The notes: generated by a model not told the origin, from the letters alone. 64,000 nt of DNA from Pseudomonas sp. CFII64 (GCF_000416235.1 NZ_ATLO01000042.1:372001-436000); one strand, 5' to 3'. Counted from the first letter of the stretch, positions 16,380 through 25,761 are shown. Program-made: numbers and translations.

Positions 16380-16903
16380 GCGACTCCTGCGGCTGACAAC
16401 GCACTCAGCCCGGCGGCCAGGCGCACCTGATAGGACAAGAAAGCGATCAATTGCGCCAGCACGACGATTTCCGCCGTGGTCAATCCGGCCTGCTGCAAGA
16501 CCTGCAACGCCTGCTGATCACCTTCGACCGGGCTCAGGATCAAGGTTCGGGTAAAGTCGAGAATGGCTTGCAGACGCGGATCGCCAAGGCTTTCCACAGC
16601 ATCCGCATCAACCTTGGCCAGCAGAGCCTGATCAATCTTCAGCGCGTTCAGCTGCTCAAGGTAATAACCGGCCAGCCGTTCATTCGGGGTCAAACGGCTG
16701 GCGTAATACGCCACCAGCAGTCGCTCGCTGAGGGACAGGCCGTCCTGAACCTGCGCGTTGAAAAACAGCGCATGGCTGCCTTGCGTCGCCGACACGACTT
16801 TGTCCCGCGCATGGCGAACCGGGTGCAGATGACTGCCGGGCGCAATGCCCAGCAGATTATCCAGAACGTCCGCGTCGGCGGGTTGTTCAACGATTGAATT
16901 CAT
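16376..16903 (-). CDS. CMD-domain protein (Avi_7170-type), cysteine-free
   Basis: A 175-residue helical protein of the carboxymuconolactone decarboxylase superfamily, fitting the family named after Avi_7170. The start at 16903 has AGAGGA upstream. It contains no cysteine at all, so it lacks the CxxC peroxidatic site of its partner downstream and cannot be a conventional AhpD. It may be a partner subunit or a different enzyme. It begins 18 bp after the binding-protein gene and overlaps the AhpD-like start by 4 bp, so the two CMD-fold proteins should be made in similar amounts. Confidence 0.82.
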   Translation of the reverse strand: MNSIVEQPADADVLDNLLGIAPGSHLHPVRHARDKVVSATQGSHALFFNAQVQDGLSLSERLLVAYYASRLTPNERLAGYYLEQLNALKIDQALLAKVDADAVESLGDPRLQAILDFTRTLILSPVEGDQQALQVLQQAGLTTAEIVVLAQLIAFLSYQVRLAAGLSALSAAGVA

Positions 16904-16920
16904 GACAAATCCTCTGGTTT

Positions 16921-18486
16921 TCAAGGCAACTCGGTGACCATGGTCGCGGCGGTACGGTCGCTGACCAATGGTTCGACTTTCAGGCCTTTGCGGGCTGCCC
17001 AGATGTTCTGGTAGTGAAACAGCGGGATGATGCCTACGTCGTCAGCCACGACCTTGGCGGATTCCTGAAGAATCGCCCGGCGCCTGGTTTCGTCGAATTC
17101 GGCGGTGGCCTTGACCAGCGCCTGATCCACCAGCGGGTTGCTGTAATGGCCCCAGTTCGAAGCGCCCTGCCCTTTGGCGCTGTCCACTGTCGTGAGAATG
17201 TTGGTCAGCGCGTAGGCGGCCTCGCCCGTGCCATTGCCCCAGGCAATCACGCTGATTGCCAGTTCGTTCTTGTTCGCCTTGCCGGCATACACCGCCCAAG
17301 GCAGCACTTCCAGTTGCACCTTCACGCCGATCCGCGACCAGAACTGCGCCACGGCCTGCATGGCTTCCGGCGCCTGCGGGTAGCGATCACCCGGCACATG
17401 CACCGTCAGCTGGAAACCCTCGGGGAAGCCCGCTTCCTTGAGCAACGCCTTGGCCGCCGCCGGGTCATAGGCAATGTTCTTCAGCTGCGGGTTGTAGCCG
17501 AAGGTATTGGCCGGCATCCACTGGTTAGCCTCGGTCACGGTGCCTTGCATAATGCGTTCGACGATGGCCGGACGATTGATCGCCAGGGACAACGCCTTGC
17601 GCACCCGCACGTCGAGCAAAGGGTTTTGCTCAAGGGTCTTGCCGGCGTTGTCACGGATGTATTCGTTGAGCCCGGCGCGGAAGCTCGGCTGAATCAGCAA
17701 GGCGCGCAAACCGGAGTAGGCGTAGACCTTCACGTTCTCGCTCTGGCGCAGGCGCGCCACGTCGGTTGGCGAAACCTTGTCGATCACGTCCACGTCGCCC
17801 GCCAGCAAGGCCGCGGTGCGGCTGGCAGCGTTGGCGATGAAGCGATAATCCACCGAATCCCACAGCGGCTTCTCGCCCCAGTAGTCCTTGTTGCGCTCGA
17901 AGATCGTCCGATCCCCCGGCACGTAGGAAACAAACCGATACGGGCCGGTGCCGACCATGGCTTTGCCGGAGTTGTAATCGGCGCTGGCGGCCGTTACGCC
18001 CACGTGACGGCTGACGACATAGATCGAGTCGACATCCGGCAGCAGGTTGGCGTTCGGCGAGCGGGTCTTGATGATCAGCGTGTGATCGTCCTTGGCCTGC
18101 ACCGACTCCACGGTGCGCATGGCGCCCGCATAAGAAGCCACGGAACCCGGTACGGCACGGGAGCGCTCGAAGGAGAACACGAAGTCATCGGCGGTCAGCG
18201 GCGTACCGTCCTGCCATTTGACGTCATCGCGCAGGGCGAACTCCCAGGTCTTGTCGTCCAGCACCTTCCAGCTCTTGGCCAGGCCCGGCAGGGTTTTGTC
18301 GTCGTGGCGATTGACCAGAGATTCGAAGGCATGCAGCGCTACCGAGCGGTCGCCAGCATAGTTGTTCAACTCAGGGTCCAGGGACGACACGGGGTCGGCG
18401 TAACCGATGCGCAAGGTCTGCGCCGAGACACTGCCAGCGGCCAGAATCAGCGCCGAGGCCAGCAGTGAACGAACAAGTGGTTTCAT
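16921..18486 (-). CDS. ABC transporter periplasmic substrate-binding protein (family 5)
   Basis: A 521-residue family-5 (DppA/OppA/NikA-type) binding protein. AAGGA lies upstream of the start at 18486. A signal peptide ends VSA-Q at about residue 22. Family features include LAKSWKVLDDKTWEFALRDD, VKWQDGTPLTADDFVFSFER and VRKALSLAINRPAIV. The family also binds opines, heme, glutathione and metal chelates, so 'peptide' cannot be assumed. With the Avi_7169/7170-type genes beside it, it probably belongs to the binding-protein family named after KPN_01854, whose ligand is unknown to me. Confidence 0.87.
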   Translation of the reverse strand: MKPLVRSLLASALILAAGSVSAQTLRIGYADPVSSLDPELNNYAGDRSVALHAFESLVNRHDDKTLPGLAKSWKVLDDKTWEFALRDDVKWQDGTPLTADDFVFSFERSRAVPGSVASYAGAMRTVESVQAKDDHTLIIKTRSPNANLLPDVDSIYVVSRHVGVTAASADYNSGKAMVGTGPYRFVSYVPGDRTIFERNKDYWGEKPLWDSVDYRFIANAASRTAALLAGDVDVIDKVSPTDVARLRQSENVKVYAYSGLRALLIQPSFRAGLNEYIRDNAGKTLEQNPLLDVRVRKALSLAINRPAIVERIMQGTVTEANQWMPANTFGYNPQLKNIAYDPAAAKALLKEAGFPEGFQLTVHVPGDRYPQAPEAMQAVAQFWSRIGVKVQLEVLPWAVYAGKANKNELAISVIAWGNGTGEAAYALTNILTTVDSAKGQGASNWGHYSNPLVDQALVKATAEFDETRRRAILQESAKVVADDVGIIPLFHYQNIWAARKGLKVEPLVSDRTAATMVTELP

Positions 18487-18543
18487 GGGTTATTTCCTTG
18501 TACGCAATGGCAATGAGCGTGACAGGCGACGATGCGCGCCCGT

Positions 18544-19557
18544 TCAGGCTGTTTCGTTGAGGTGGCAAGCGCTCAGGTGGTTGGGCGCAACCTCCCTGAG
18601 CGGTGGAGCTTCCTCGCGGCAGCGCGCCATGGCGTGCGGGCAACGGGGATGAAAATGACACCCGGCGGGCGGGTTCAGCGGGCTGGGGATTTCCCCTTTG
18701 ATCGCGTCATAACGGGCACTGCGAATATCGAAACGCGGAATCTGCGCCAGCAACGCCTGGGTGTACGGATGGTTGGCGCGGGCGAACAGATCGTCGACAT
18801 CGGCGCTTTCCACGACCCGGCCCAGGTACATCACCACGACCCGGTCGCACAGATGCTCGACCACGCCCAGGTCGTGACTGATGAACAGATAGGTCAGCCC
18901 CAACTCATCGCGCAGGTCCATGAACAGATTGAGAATCTGCGCCTGAATCGACACATCCAGCGCGGCCACCGACTCGTCACACACGAGTAGTTTCGGCTGC
19001 ACCGCCAACGCCCGGGCAATGCCGATACGCTGGCGCTGGCCGCCGCTGAACTGGTGCGGATAACGCTGGCGCAGCTGCGGGCTGAGCCCGGCACGTTGCA
19101 GCTGGGCGCTGACGTAATCGTCGAACCCGGCCTTATCGGTCAAGCCATGCAACAGCGCGCCCTCACCGACGATCCGGTCGACCCGCAGACGCGGATTGAG
19201 GCTGGCGGACGGGTCCTGGAAAATCATCTGGATCTTCAGCCGCGCGGCATGCCGCTCCTCGCTGGTCAGCGCCTGCAGCGACTTGCCATCAATGCAAGCC
19301 GAGCCGGATGACACCGGCAACAGACCGGCGACCATCCGCCCGAGGGTTGACTTGCCACAGCCAGACTCGCCCACCAGCCCGACCACTTCGCCCTTGGCAA
19401 TGCGCAGGTCCACCCGATCAACCGCATGCGTCACTGACTTGGGCCTGCTCAGTTGCAGACGTTGCAGCACGTGCTCCAGCGTCGTATCGGGACTGGCTTT
19501 GCCGAACGTCTTGCTGACCTGGCGCAACTCGATGATCGGCGTCGATTCACTGTTCAT
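18544..19557 (-). CDS. ABC transporter ATP-binding protein, DppF/OppF type
   Basis: A 337-residue ATPase. Walker A GESGCGKST (about residue 62), signature SGGQRQRIGIARAL, Walker B LLVCDESVAALD. The C-terminal region PPAGCHFHPRCPHAMARC carries the cysteine cluster of the oligopeptide/dipeptide transporter C-terminal domain, which in relatives binds a [4Fe-4S] cluster. The start at 19557 lies 11 bp inside the upstream DppD-type gene. It forms the heterodimeric ATPase with that protein. A 57-bp gap separates it from the binding-protein gene. Confidence 0.9.
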   Translation of the reverse strand: MNSESTPIIELRQVSKTFGKASPDTTLEHVLQRLQLSRPKSVTHAVDRVDLRIAKGEVVGLVGESGCGKSTLGRMVAGLLPVSSGSACIDGKSLQALTSEERHAARLKIQMIFQDPSASLNPRLRVDRIVGEGALLHGLTDKAGFDDYVSAQLQRAGLSPQLRQRYPHQFSGGQRQRIGIARALAVQPKLLVCDESVAALDVSIQAQILNLFMDLRDELGLTYLFISHDLGVVEHLCDRVVVMYLGRVVESADVDDLFARANHPYTQALLAQIPRFDIRSARYDAIKGEIPSPLNPPAGCHFHPRCPHAMARCREEAPPLREVAPNHLSACHLNETA

Positions 19558-20560
19558 CGGCGGCTCCCGGATGAAAACAGCGGACCCAGCGGCCCGGTGC
19601 AAGTTGTTGACTGGGCGGTTCCTGCGCGCAGGCCTCCGAAGCTCTGCTGCAGCGCGCGGCAAACGCGCAACCGGCGGGCATCGACAGCAGATCGGGGGCC
19701 ATGCCCGGAATCTGCCGCAACCGCTGGCCGCGCTTGTTGCGGCTCGGCAAGCTGTCGATCAGCCCTTGGGTATAGGGATGTTGCGGGGTATCCAGCACCG
19801 CCGCGACGGTGCCTTGCTCGACGATGCGCCCGGCGTACATCACCGCGATGTCATCGGCCAGCCCGGCAACCACTGACAGGTCATGGGTAATCCAAATCAG
19901 CGACGTGCCCTGCTGGCGCACCAGCTTCTGCACTTCACTGAGAATCTGCGCCTGAATCGTCACGTCCAGCGCGGTGGTGGGTTCGTCGGCAATGATCAGG
20001 TCAGGCGAGTGCAGCAAGGCAATGGCAATTGCCACGCGCTGGCGCATGCCGCCGGACAATTGATGCGGATAAGCGCGCAAACGTTCGTCGGGGCTGGCGA
20101 TCCCCAGCAAAGCCAGGGTGCGGCTGGCATGTGCGCGGGCTTCGGCGCGGCTGAGCGGTTGATGGGCGCGGACGGCTTCGATCATTTGCGTGTCGATGCG
20201 CAACACCGGATTGAGCGTCATCATCGGGTCCTGAAAGATCATCGCGATGCGATTGCCTTGCAGGTTGCGCAGCTCCTGGGGCGACAGCAGGGTCAGGTCG
20301 CGGCCTTGAAACAGCACCTGCCCGCCACTGATCCGCCCTGGCTCGTCGACCAGGCCGAGGATGGAAAAACCGGTCACCGACTTGCCAGATCCCGATTCGC
20401 CCACCAGGCCGAGAATACGCCCAGGCTGAATGCTCAGGGACACATCGCGCACCGCAGGCAACACGCCGGCGCGGGTATAAAACGAGGTGCACAGGCCGCG
20501 CACATCCAGCGTCGGTTGCGCGGCAGACGGCTGCTCGAAAGAGCTCAACGGCGCGCTCAT
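19547..20560 (-). CDS. ABC transporter ATP-binding protein, DppD/OppD type
   Basis: A 337-residue ATPase. Walker A GESGSGKS, signature LSGGMRQRVAIAIAL, Walker B LIIADEPTTALD, and a C-terminal oligopeptide-transporter domain (MPAGCAFAARCSRASEACAQE) with a cysteine cluster. The start at 20560 was chosen because it overlaps the permease stop as ATGA and is followed by the usual N-terminal strand (LDVRGLCTSFYT). Partner of the DppF-type ATPase. Confidence 0.9.
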   Translation of the reverse strand: MSAPLSSFEQPSAAQPTLDVRGLCTSFYTRAGVLPAVRDVSLSIQPGRILGLVGESGSGKSVTGFSILGLVDEPGRISGGQVLFQGRDLTLLSPQELRNLQGNRIAMIFQDPMMTLNPVLRIDTQMIEAVRAHQPLSRAEARAHASRTLALLGIASPDERLRAYPHQLSGGMRQRVAIAIALLHSPDLIIADEPTTALDVTIQAQILSEVQKLVRQQGTSLIWITHDLSVVAGLADDIAVMYAGRIVEQGTVAAVLDTPQHPYTQGLIDSLPSRNKRGQRLRQIPGMAPDLLSMPAGCAFAARCSRASEACAQEPPSQQLAPGRWVRCFHPGAADEQ

Positions 20561-21474
20561 CGCTGCAACCTCGGGTTGAGAACATCGCGCAGGCGGTCGC
20601 CCACCAGATTGATCGCGACAATGGTGATCAACAGCGCCAGCCCCGGAAAGAAGCTGATCCAGTATTCGTCGCTGAGCATGTACTGAAAGCCGTTGGCGAT
20701 AAGCAAACCCAGGGACGGCTCGGTGATTGGCACGCCAAGGCCGAGGAACGACAGCGTCGCTTCCAGGGTGATGGCCCGGGCGATTTGCAAGGCACCGATG
20801 ACGATCAGCGGCGGCAGGCAGTTGGGCAGAATGTGCCCGACTACAATGCGCCACGGCCCGATGCCCTGCCCGCGTGCGGCATCAACATACTCACGACGGC
20901 TTTCAGTCAGGGCCTGACCACGGGCAGTGCGCGCGTAATACGCCCACTCCAGCACCACCAGCGTCAGCATCACATTGCCGACGCCTTTGCCCAGCCAGGC
21001 GAGAATCATCAGCGCCATGAGAATGACCGGGAACGACAACAGCAAATCCACCAGACGCATCAGCAGCGCATCGACCCAGCCGCCTGCGTAGGCCGACAAC
21101 AGGCCGAGCATGGTGCCGATCACGGCGGCGATCAGCGCCGAACCAATCCCCACCCACAGGCTGATGCGCAACCCGTAAATGATCGCCGACAGCAAATCGC
21201 GCCCCTGACCATCGGTGCCCAGCCAATAGGTGTAGCCACCGTCGATGTTCGCCGTGCCGGGCGGCAGGCGCGCGTCGAGCACGTTGAGCTGCATCAGATC
21301 ATAAGGGTTCTGAAACACGATCCATGGTGCCAACGCGGCAACCAGCACGATGACCAGCAACAGCACCAGACCGACGATTGCCGTGGTCGAACCTTTGAAT
21401 TCGGCAACCCCGCGCTGCCATGGCGACTGCGCCTTGAAGGTCGGTTTGGTGGTCGCAATAGAAACCTGGTTCAT
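20557..21474 (-). CDS. ABC transporter permease, DppC type
   Basis: A 305-residue inner-membrane permease with six predicted helices and a DppC-type periplasmic segment carrying YWLGTDGQGRDLLSAIIYG. The ATPase-coupling loop is EYVDAARGQGIGPWRIVVGHILPN (about residues 200-223). Its start overlaps the DppB-type stop and its stop overlaps the DppD-type start, each by 4 bp. Confidence 0.9.
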   Translation of the reverse strand: MNQVSIATTKPTFKAQSPWQRGVAEFKGSTTAIVGLVLLLVIVLVAALAPWIVFQNPYDLMQLNVLDARLPPGTANIDGGYTYWLGTDGQGRDLLSAIIYGLRISLWVGIGSALIAAVIGTMLGLLSAYAGGWVDALLMRLVDLLLSFPVILMALMILAWLGKGVGNVMLTLVVLEWAYYARTARGQALTESRREYVDAARGQGIGPWRIVVGHILPNCLPPLIVIGALQIARAITLEATLSFLGLGVPITEPSLGLLIANGFQYMLSDEYWISFFPGLALLITIVAINLVGDRLRDVLNPRLQR

Positions 21475-22445
21475 GGTTTCACCTCTACGCGGACCCGGGG
21501 ATCGAGAAAGTAATACAAGCCATCCACGATCAGGTTGATTACCACGAAAATCACCACGACCACCATCAGATAAGCCACCACCACGGGTCTATCCAGCATG
21601 TTGATGCTGTCCAGAATCAGCTTGCCGGCACCGGGCCAGGCGAAAATACTTTCCGTCACCACCGCGTAGGCGATGGTCGATCCCAGTTCCATGGCCAGCA
21701 CCGTGACCAAAGGAATCATGGTGTTGCGCATCACGTGCATGCACATCACGCGGATCGGCGAGAGGCCTTTGGCGCGGGCGAATTTGACGTACTCTTGCGG
21801 CAGCACTTCACGCACACCGGCGCGGGTCAGACGCAGCACCAGGGATATCTTGAACAGCGCCAGGTTCAATGCCGGCAGGATCAGATGTTGCAGCCCGTCC
21901 AGCGTCAGGAACGACCATTGCACGCCGAACAGCTCACGGGTTGCACCGCGTCCACTGGCAGGCAGCCAGCCCAGCTTGATGGAAAACAGCATGATCATCA
22001 TCAACGCCACCCAGAATGCGGGCAGCGAAAAACCGATGATACTGGTGGCCATCAACAATCGGGAAAGCGGGTGATCGGGATAGGTGCCAGCGAACATCCC
22101 CAATGGCACGCCCAACACCACGGCCAGCAACATCGCGCTGAAGGCCAGTTCGAAGGTCGCCGGCAAACGCTGCACGATCAGGCGCATGGCATCTTCGTGA
22201 TAGACAAAGCTCTGCCCGAGATTGCCGTACACCGCGCCTTGGAGAAACAGCAGGTATTGCTGCCACAGCGGTTTGTCCAGGCCCAGATGAGCGATGGCGG
22301 CCAGGCGTTCGCTCTGGTTCAGATCTTCCCCGACCAGGATATCCATCGGGTTGCCGATGGCGTTCAGGCCGATGAACACCACCAACGTCATGAGCAGCAC
22401 AACCAACAGCGATTGGCTCAAGCGCCGCACAAGCCAGCCGATCAT
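21471..22445 (-). CDS. ABC transporter permease, DppB type
   Basis: A 324-residue inner-membrane permease with the DppB N-terminus (MIGWLVRRLSQSLLVVLLMT) and coupling loop EYVKFARAKGLSPIRVMCMHVMRN. The start at 22445 was preferred to one 39 bases upstream because it overlaps the monooxygenase stop by 4 bp and removes a non-homologous leader. It pairs with the DppC-type protein. Confidence 0.9.
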   Translation of the reverse strand: MIGWLVRRLSQSLLVVLLMTLVVFIGLNAIGNPMDILVGEDLNQSERLAAIAHLGLDKPLWQQYLLFLQGAVYGNLGQSFVYHEDAMRLIVQRLPATFELAFSAMLLAVVLGVPLGMFAGTYPDHPLSRLLMATSIIGFSLPAFWVALMMIMLFSIKLGWLPASGRGATRELFGVQWSFLTLDGLQHLILPALNLALFKISLVLRLTRAGVREVLPQEYVKFARAKGLSPIRVMCMHVMRNTMIPLVTVLAMELGSTIAYAVVTESIFAWPGAGKLILDSINMLDRPVVVAYLMVVVVIFVVINLIVDGLYYFLDPRVRVEVKP

Positions 22446-23905
22446 TCGCGTAACTCGCGGGTCGTGGGCTGGCCCGCAACCCATTCATCGCCGAGCAATT
22501 CCGGTTCGGCGTAGTTCTGCATCGCGTCGAAATGCTGTTCGATGTCTTCATTGAACAGCTGGCCGACCAAACCGTGAGCCAGGCGTTTGGCGCCTTCGCT
22601 GATGGCCGGGATATCACCGGAAACCGCCCCGTAGCTCAAAGATGCGGTGTAGTTGAAGCAATGAATCTGGCTGATTCCCGGGCAGGCGCCGGGGGTCTTT
22701 TCCTGAAATTCAAAGCTCAGGCCAAGGTCGGGCAAATCATCCAGTTCTGCATCGGGCGCGGCGTTGTCCGGCGGCGTGAAACTGTCGCTCCAGACCTTGA
22801 TGTGCGGCGCGAACGCTGCGAATTCGGGACGCAACTGAAAGTTGGTACGAAAGCCGGTGGCGAACACCAGAAAATCGTATTCGAGTCTGGCGTTCGGCGT
22901 ATCCAGCCACACGCCGCCAGCCGGATTGACCTGCACGGCAACAATCGGACTGTTCAACAAAAAGCGCGCGTTGGCCGAGCGGGAAACTCGCAAGGTGCTG
23001 CCCCGAGGTGGCGGCACTTGCTGGGCATTGAGGTATTTGCGAATCCGCCACTTCCACACATCCGGCAGACGCCAGTAGCCATGCGTCATGCCCGGACTGC
23101 CAGCGCCCTTGCCTTTGTTGATGCGCGGCAGTTCGGCGCGACGCACCAGCAGATCAACGCGCTGTGCGCCGGCTTCCAGCGCAGTGGCTGCGCTGTCCAT
23201 GGCTGAAGCACCGCCACCGATGACCGCCACGCGTTTGCCGACAAACCAGTCGTCCTGCAAACCCGACGCCGAGTGAGTCCAGAGATGGCGCGGCAAATCG
23301 TTGACCAGATCCGGCACCCAAGGGCCACCTAATCCGTCACGACCGGTGGCCAGCACCACATGCCGCGCCACCACCTGCTGCACCTGGCCGGCATGGGCAA
23401 TATCCAGTTCCACCAGGCTGTCGGCACGCGGCTGAACCCGTTCGACACGGTGTTCGTTGCGCACATCCAGGTCCAGCACCTTGCGATACCAGCGCAGGTA
23501 GTCAGCCCATTGCAGACGCGGGATTTTGTCCAGCGCATTCCATGCCGACAGGCCGAATTGCGCCTCGAACCAGGCACGGAAGGTCAATGCGGGCAAGCCC
23601 AATGCCGGACCGGTCAATTGCTTGGGCGAGCGCAGGGTTTGCATACGTGCAGTCGTGGCCCAGGGGCCTTCAAATCCCGTTGGCGCCTGGTCGAACACCC
23701 GGGCACTAACGCCCAGATTGCGCAGCTCCGCCGCCAACGCCAGCCCCGCCATGCCGCCACCGATAATGGCAATATCCAGTACAGCCTGCCCAGCGTTGAA
23801 CCGCGGCTTGACCCAGGCGGCAGCAGGCAGATCCAGCCATTGCAGATCCTGGCGCAACCGGGCTTCCAGAAGGGCAAGACCAAGGGGTTCGTTCACGTGG
23901 GACAT
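22442..23905 (-). CDS. Flavin-dependent monooxygenase / FAD-NAD(P)-binding protein
   Basis: A 487-residue protein. FAD motif IIGGGMAGLALAAEL (about residues 47-61), NAD(P) motif VIGGGASAMDSAATAL (about 230-245), and a late ATGF motif (FATGFRTNF) as in class B flavin monooxygenases. It resembles the FMO/SidA group of N- or S-oxidising enzymes and Baeyer-Villiger relatives. It is the first gene of the transport operon, so it probably oxidises the imported compound. The start at 23905 is chosen to leave the short upstream ATG outside; the ribosome-binding site (CGAG) is weak. Related operons I recall carry luciferase-type FMN monooxygenases instead. Confidence 0.82.
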   Translation of the reverse strand: MSHVNEPLGLALLEARLRQDLQWLDLPAAAWVKPRFNAGQAVLDIAIIGGGMAGLALAAELRNLGVSARVFDQAPTGFEGPWATTARMQTLRSPKQLTGPALGLPALTFRAWFEAQFGLSAWNALDKIPRLQWADYLRWYRKVLDLDVRNEHRVERVQPRADSLVELDIAHAGQVQQVVARHVVLATGRDGLGGPWVPDLVNDLPRHLWTHSASGLQDDWFVGKRVAVIGGGASAMDSAATALEAGAQRVDLLVRRAELPRINKGKGAGSPGMTHGYWRLPDVWKWRIRKYLNAQQVPPPRGSTLRVSRSANARFLLNSPIVAVQVNPAGGVWLDTPNARLEYDFLVFATGFRTNFQLRPEFAAFAPHIKVWSDSFTPPDNAAPDAELDDLPDLGLSFEFQEKTPGACPGISQIHCFNYTASLSYGAVSGDIPAISEGAKRLAHGLVGQLFNEDIEQHFDAMQNYAEPELLGDEWVAGQPTTRELRE

Positions 23906-23981
23906 TCTTAATACTCGGAGTGGCTTGCTGAGGAAATTGCTCAATTTCTATACAAAAAGCATTCCACAGTCATAGATTTAC

Positions 23982-24067
23982 GCATTCATAGGCCTATTGA
24001 ATGCAGATTCCGAATACTAAGAGCCACACCTTATTCCATCAACTTTAAAAAACGAATATTGATATTC
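23982..24067. promoter_or_regulatory. Two palindromes in the promoter region of the monooxygenase/ABC operon
   Basis: GCATTCA (23982-23988) and TGAATGC (23998-24004) flank a 9-base centre containing the palindrome TAGGCCTA. This gives an ATTCA-N9-TGAAT dyad of the kind bound by LysR-type regulators, about 80 bp upstream of the first gene. A second dyad, GAATATTGATATTC (24054-24067), lies 50 bp further up. The region 23906-24120 is clearly AT-rich and is the only visible promoter site for the eight-gene operon. Confidence 0.55.
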
Positions 24068-24120
24068 TTAAAAATTATTAACGAGAGGGAAATGCAGGCT
24101 CTGCCGATCCACTAACGCGC

Positions 24121-25071
24121 CTAACCGGCGTAAATGCTCTGCAATAAAGCATCGTGGGTCGCGGGATCATGCATGATCAAGTCGGGCAACAATGCCTTGG
24201 CCGAGTCCGCCAACTCGGTTACCAATGCTTGTGCGACATCCGACAGCGGGCTGGCAAATGCGGAAATCAAACCGAAGAAGAAGGGGATGTTGCACTCGAT
24301 AGGCCGCACTACAACCCCGTCCAGCGGCACGCCGACGGCGGTGAAGGGATCGACCAGCGCGACGCCCAGCCCGACACGCGCCATTTGCATGGCCACCAAT
24401 GAAGTATTGGTATCAAGCATCAGCGGCTCGCCTCCGCCGTGATCCTGAAACGCCTTGTCGATGCGTCGGCGGAACCGATAAGGATTGGACATGGTGATCA
24501 GTGGTTGCCGGGCCAGTACTTCCATGGGCAAGACTTCCAGCTTCGCCAACTCCGAATCAGCCGCCAGCACCGCAACGCAGGGCGACTCGCCAATCCAGTG
24601 GATGTCCAGGCCGCGATGTTCCAGCGGCAGGCTCACGGCGCCCAGGTCCATGGTCTTGGAAAGCACCGCCTGCACGACGTTTTCCGGGGACATGCTGTGC
24701 AACTGAATCTGTTGCGGGCGTAAATCCTGCGGCAAGCGTGACAATGCCAGCGGCAACAGCCCGGCTGCCAGCGCCGGAATTGCCACCAGCTTGATCTGGC
24801 GGTTTTCGTCCAGGGCGATGTGCTGCGCGCGCTGGCGGATATTGCGAATCCCCAGCAAGGCGCTCTCGACATCGGCGTACATCATGAATGCCTTCTGGGT
24901 CGGCGTGACCTTCGGGCCGCTGCGCTCGAACAGGGCAAAACCCAACTCCTGTTCAAGCTCCTGAATGACTCGCGTCACCGATGGCTGGGAACGACCGAGC
25001 ATCTTCCCTGCCGCAGTCACACTGCCCGCCGACATGACGGCCGCAAACGCTTCGAGTTGCCGCAAATCCAT
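24121..25071 (-). CDS. LysR-type regulator, probable activator of the ABC/monooxygenase operon
   Basis: A 316-residue LysR-type protein starting at 25071 (AAGG upstream). Helix-turn-helix at residues 1-60 (MDLRQLEAFAAVMSAGSVTAAGKMLGRSQPSVTRVIQELE), then a periplasmic-binding-protein-like effector domain. It is on the same strand as, and 215 bp upstream of, the monooxygenase operon, with LysR-style dyads between. It is an obvious candidate regulator, although the gene is not divergent as is usual for the family. Confidence 0.9.
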   Translation of the reverse strand: MDLRQLEAFAAVMSAGSVTAAGKMLGRSQPSVTRVIQELEQELGFALFERSGPKVTPTQKAFMMYADVESALLGIRNIRQRAQHIALDENRQIKLVAIPALAAGLLPLALSRLPQDLRPQQIQLHSMSPENVVQAVLSKTMDLGAVSLPLEHRGLDIHWIGESPCVAVLAADSELAKLEVLPMEVLARQPLITMSNPYRFRRRIDKAFQDHGGGEPLMLDTNTSLVAMQMARVGLGVALVDPFTAVGVPLDGVVVRPIECNIPFFFGLISAFASPLSDVAQALVTELADSAKALLPDLIMHDPATHDALLQSIYAG

Positions 25072-25227
25072 ACACACGCCTTGAAGATCGAAATGAAGAG
25101 TCCGCTCTCCTCCGGGCAACCTGAACGGAACGAGAAACGCCCGCAAAGCCTAACCATAGTTTCGATCAGCGTCGATGCCGTTTGACAGCCGCCGTCCTGC
25201 GCCAGGGCTCAAGGGCGCGCGACACGC

Positions 25228-25761
25228 TCAATCCACGGAAATATTCACCGTGGTTTCAGGCTTCGCTGCCGCAGGCTTCTTGGGCAGTGTGATATTCAGC
25301 ACGCCTCTGCTGAAATGCGCCTGAATATGCTCGGCATCCACCCCTGTGGGCAGGCTGAAGGTTCTTTCGAAATGCCCATAACGGCGTTCCGTCAAATGAT
25401 AATTGGCGGATGGGTCCGACTTGTCCTCGGGCTTTTCGCCTTTGATCCGCAGGTTGCCGTCGATGACCTTGACGGTCAGGCTCTGCTCGTCAGCCCCAGG
25501 CACTTCAGCGGCGATTTCATAGGCGGTTGCGGTTTCCCGGATATCCACGGCGGGTGCCTGGACGCCGGAAAACTCACCTGACCAGAACGGCTGCACGTCA
25601 AACCGGCCGCTGCGGGAAAGGATTGCAGGCAGGCTGTTGAATTCGTTGAGCAGATGGTCGAATTGCTGACGGATGCGGTCCAGCGGATGCCAATTACCGG
25701 GACCGGTTGCCGGTTTTTTCTCATCTTCAGGCGTCGGAGTTTTTGGCTCGGAATCATTCAT
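25228..25761 (-). CDS. Hsp20/alpha-crystallin family small heat-shock protein
   Basis: A 177-residue chaperone; GGAGG precedes the ATG at 25761. The alpha-crystallin domain covers about residues 70-165 (VDIRETATAYEIAAEVPGAD, LRIKGEKPEDK, ERRYGHFERTFSLP), ending with the A-x-x-x-GVLNITLPK motif. The N-terminal 60 residues are hydrophilic then hydrophobic. It binds unfolding proteins and holds them for refolding. No ROSE-type RNA thermometer was recognised in its short leader. A low-GC stretch upstream probably holds its promoter. Confidence 0.92.
   Translation of the reverse strand: MNDSEPKTPTPEDEKKPATGPGNWHPLDRIRQQFDHLLNEFNSLPAILSRSGRFDVQPFWSGEFSGVQAPAVDIRETATAYEIAAEVPGADEQSLTVKVIDGNLRIKGEKPEDKSDPSANYHLTERRYGHFERTFSLPTGVDAEHIQAHFSRGVLNITLPKKPAAAKPETTVNISVD

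Noticed and set aside
17014..18468. A 484-codon plus-strand frame over the ABC binding-protein gene
   Set aside because: Antisense shadow; composition is Arg/His/Gly-rich and without domains, whereas the minus-strand frame is a standard family-5 binding protein.
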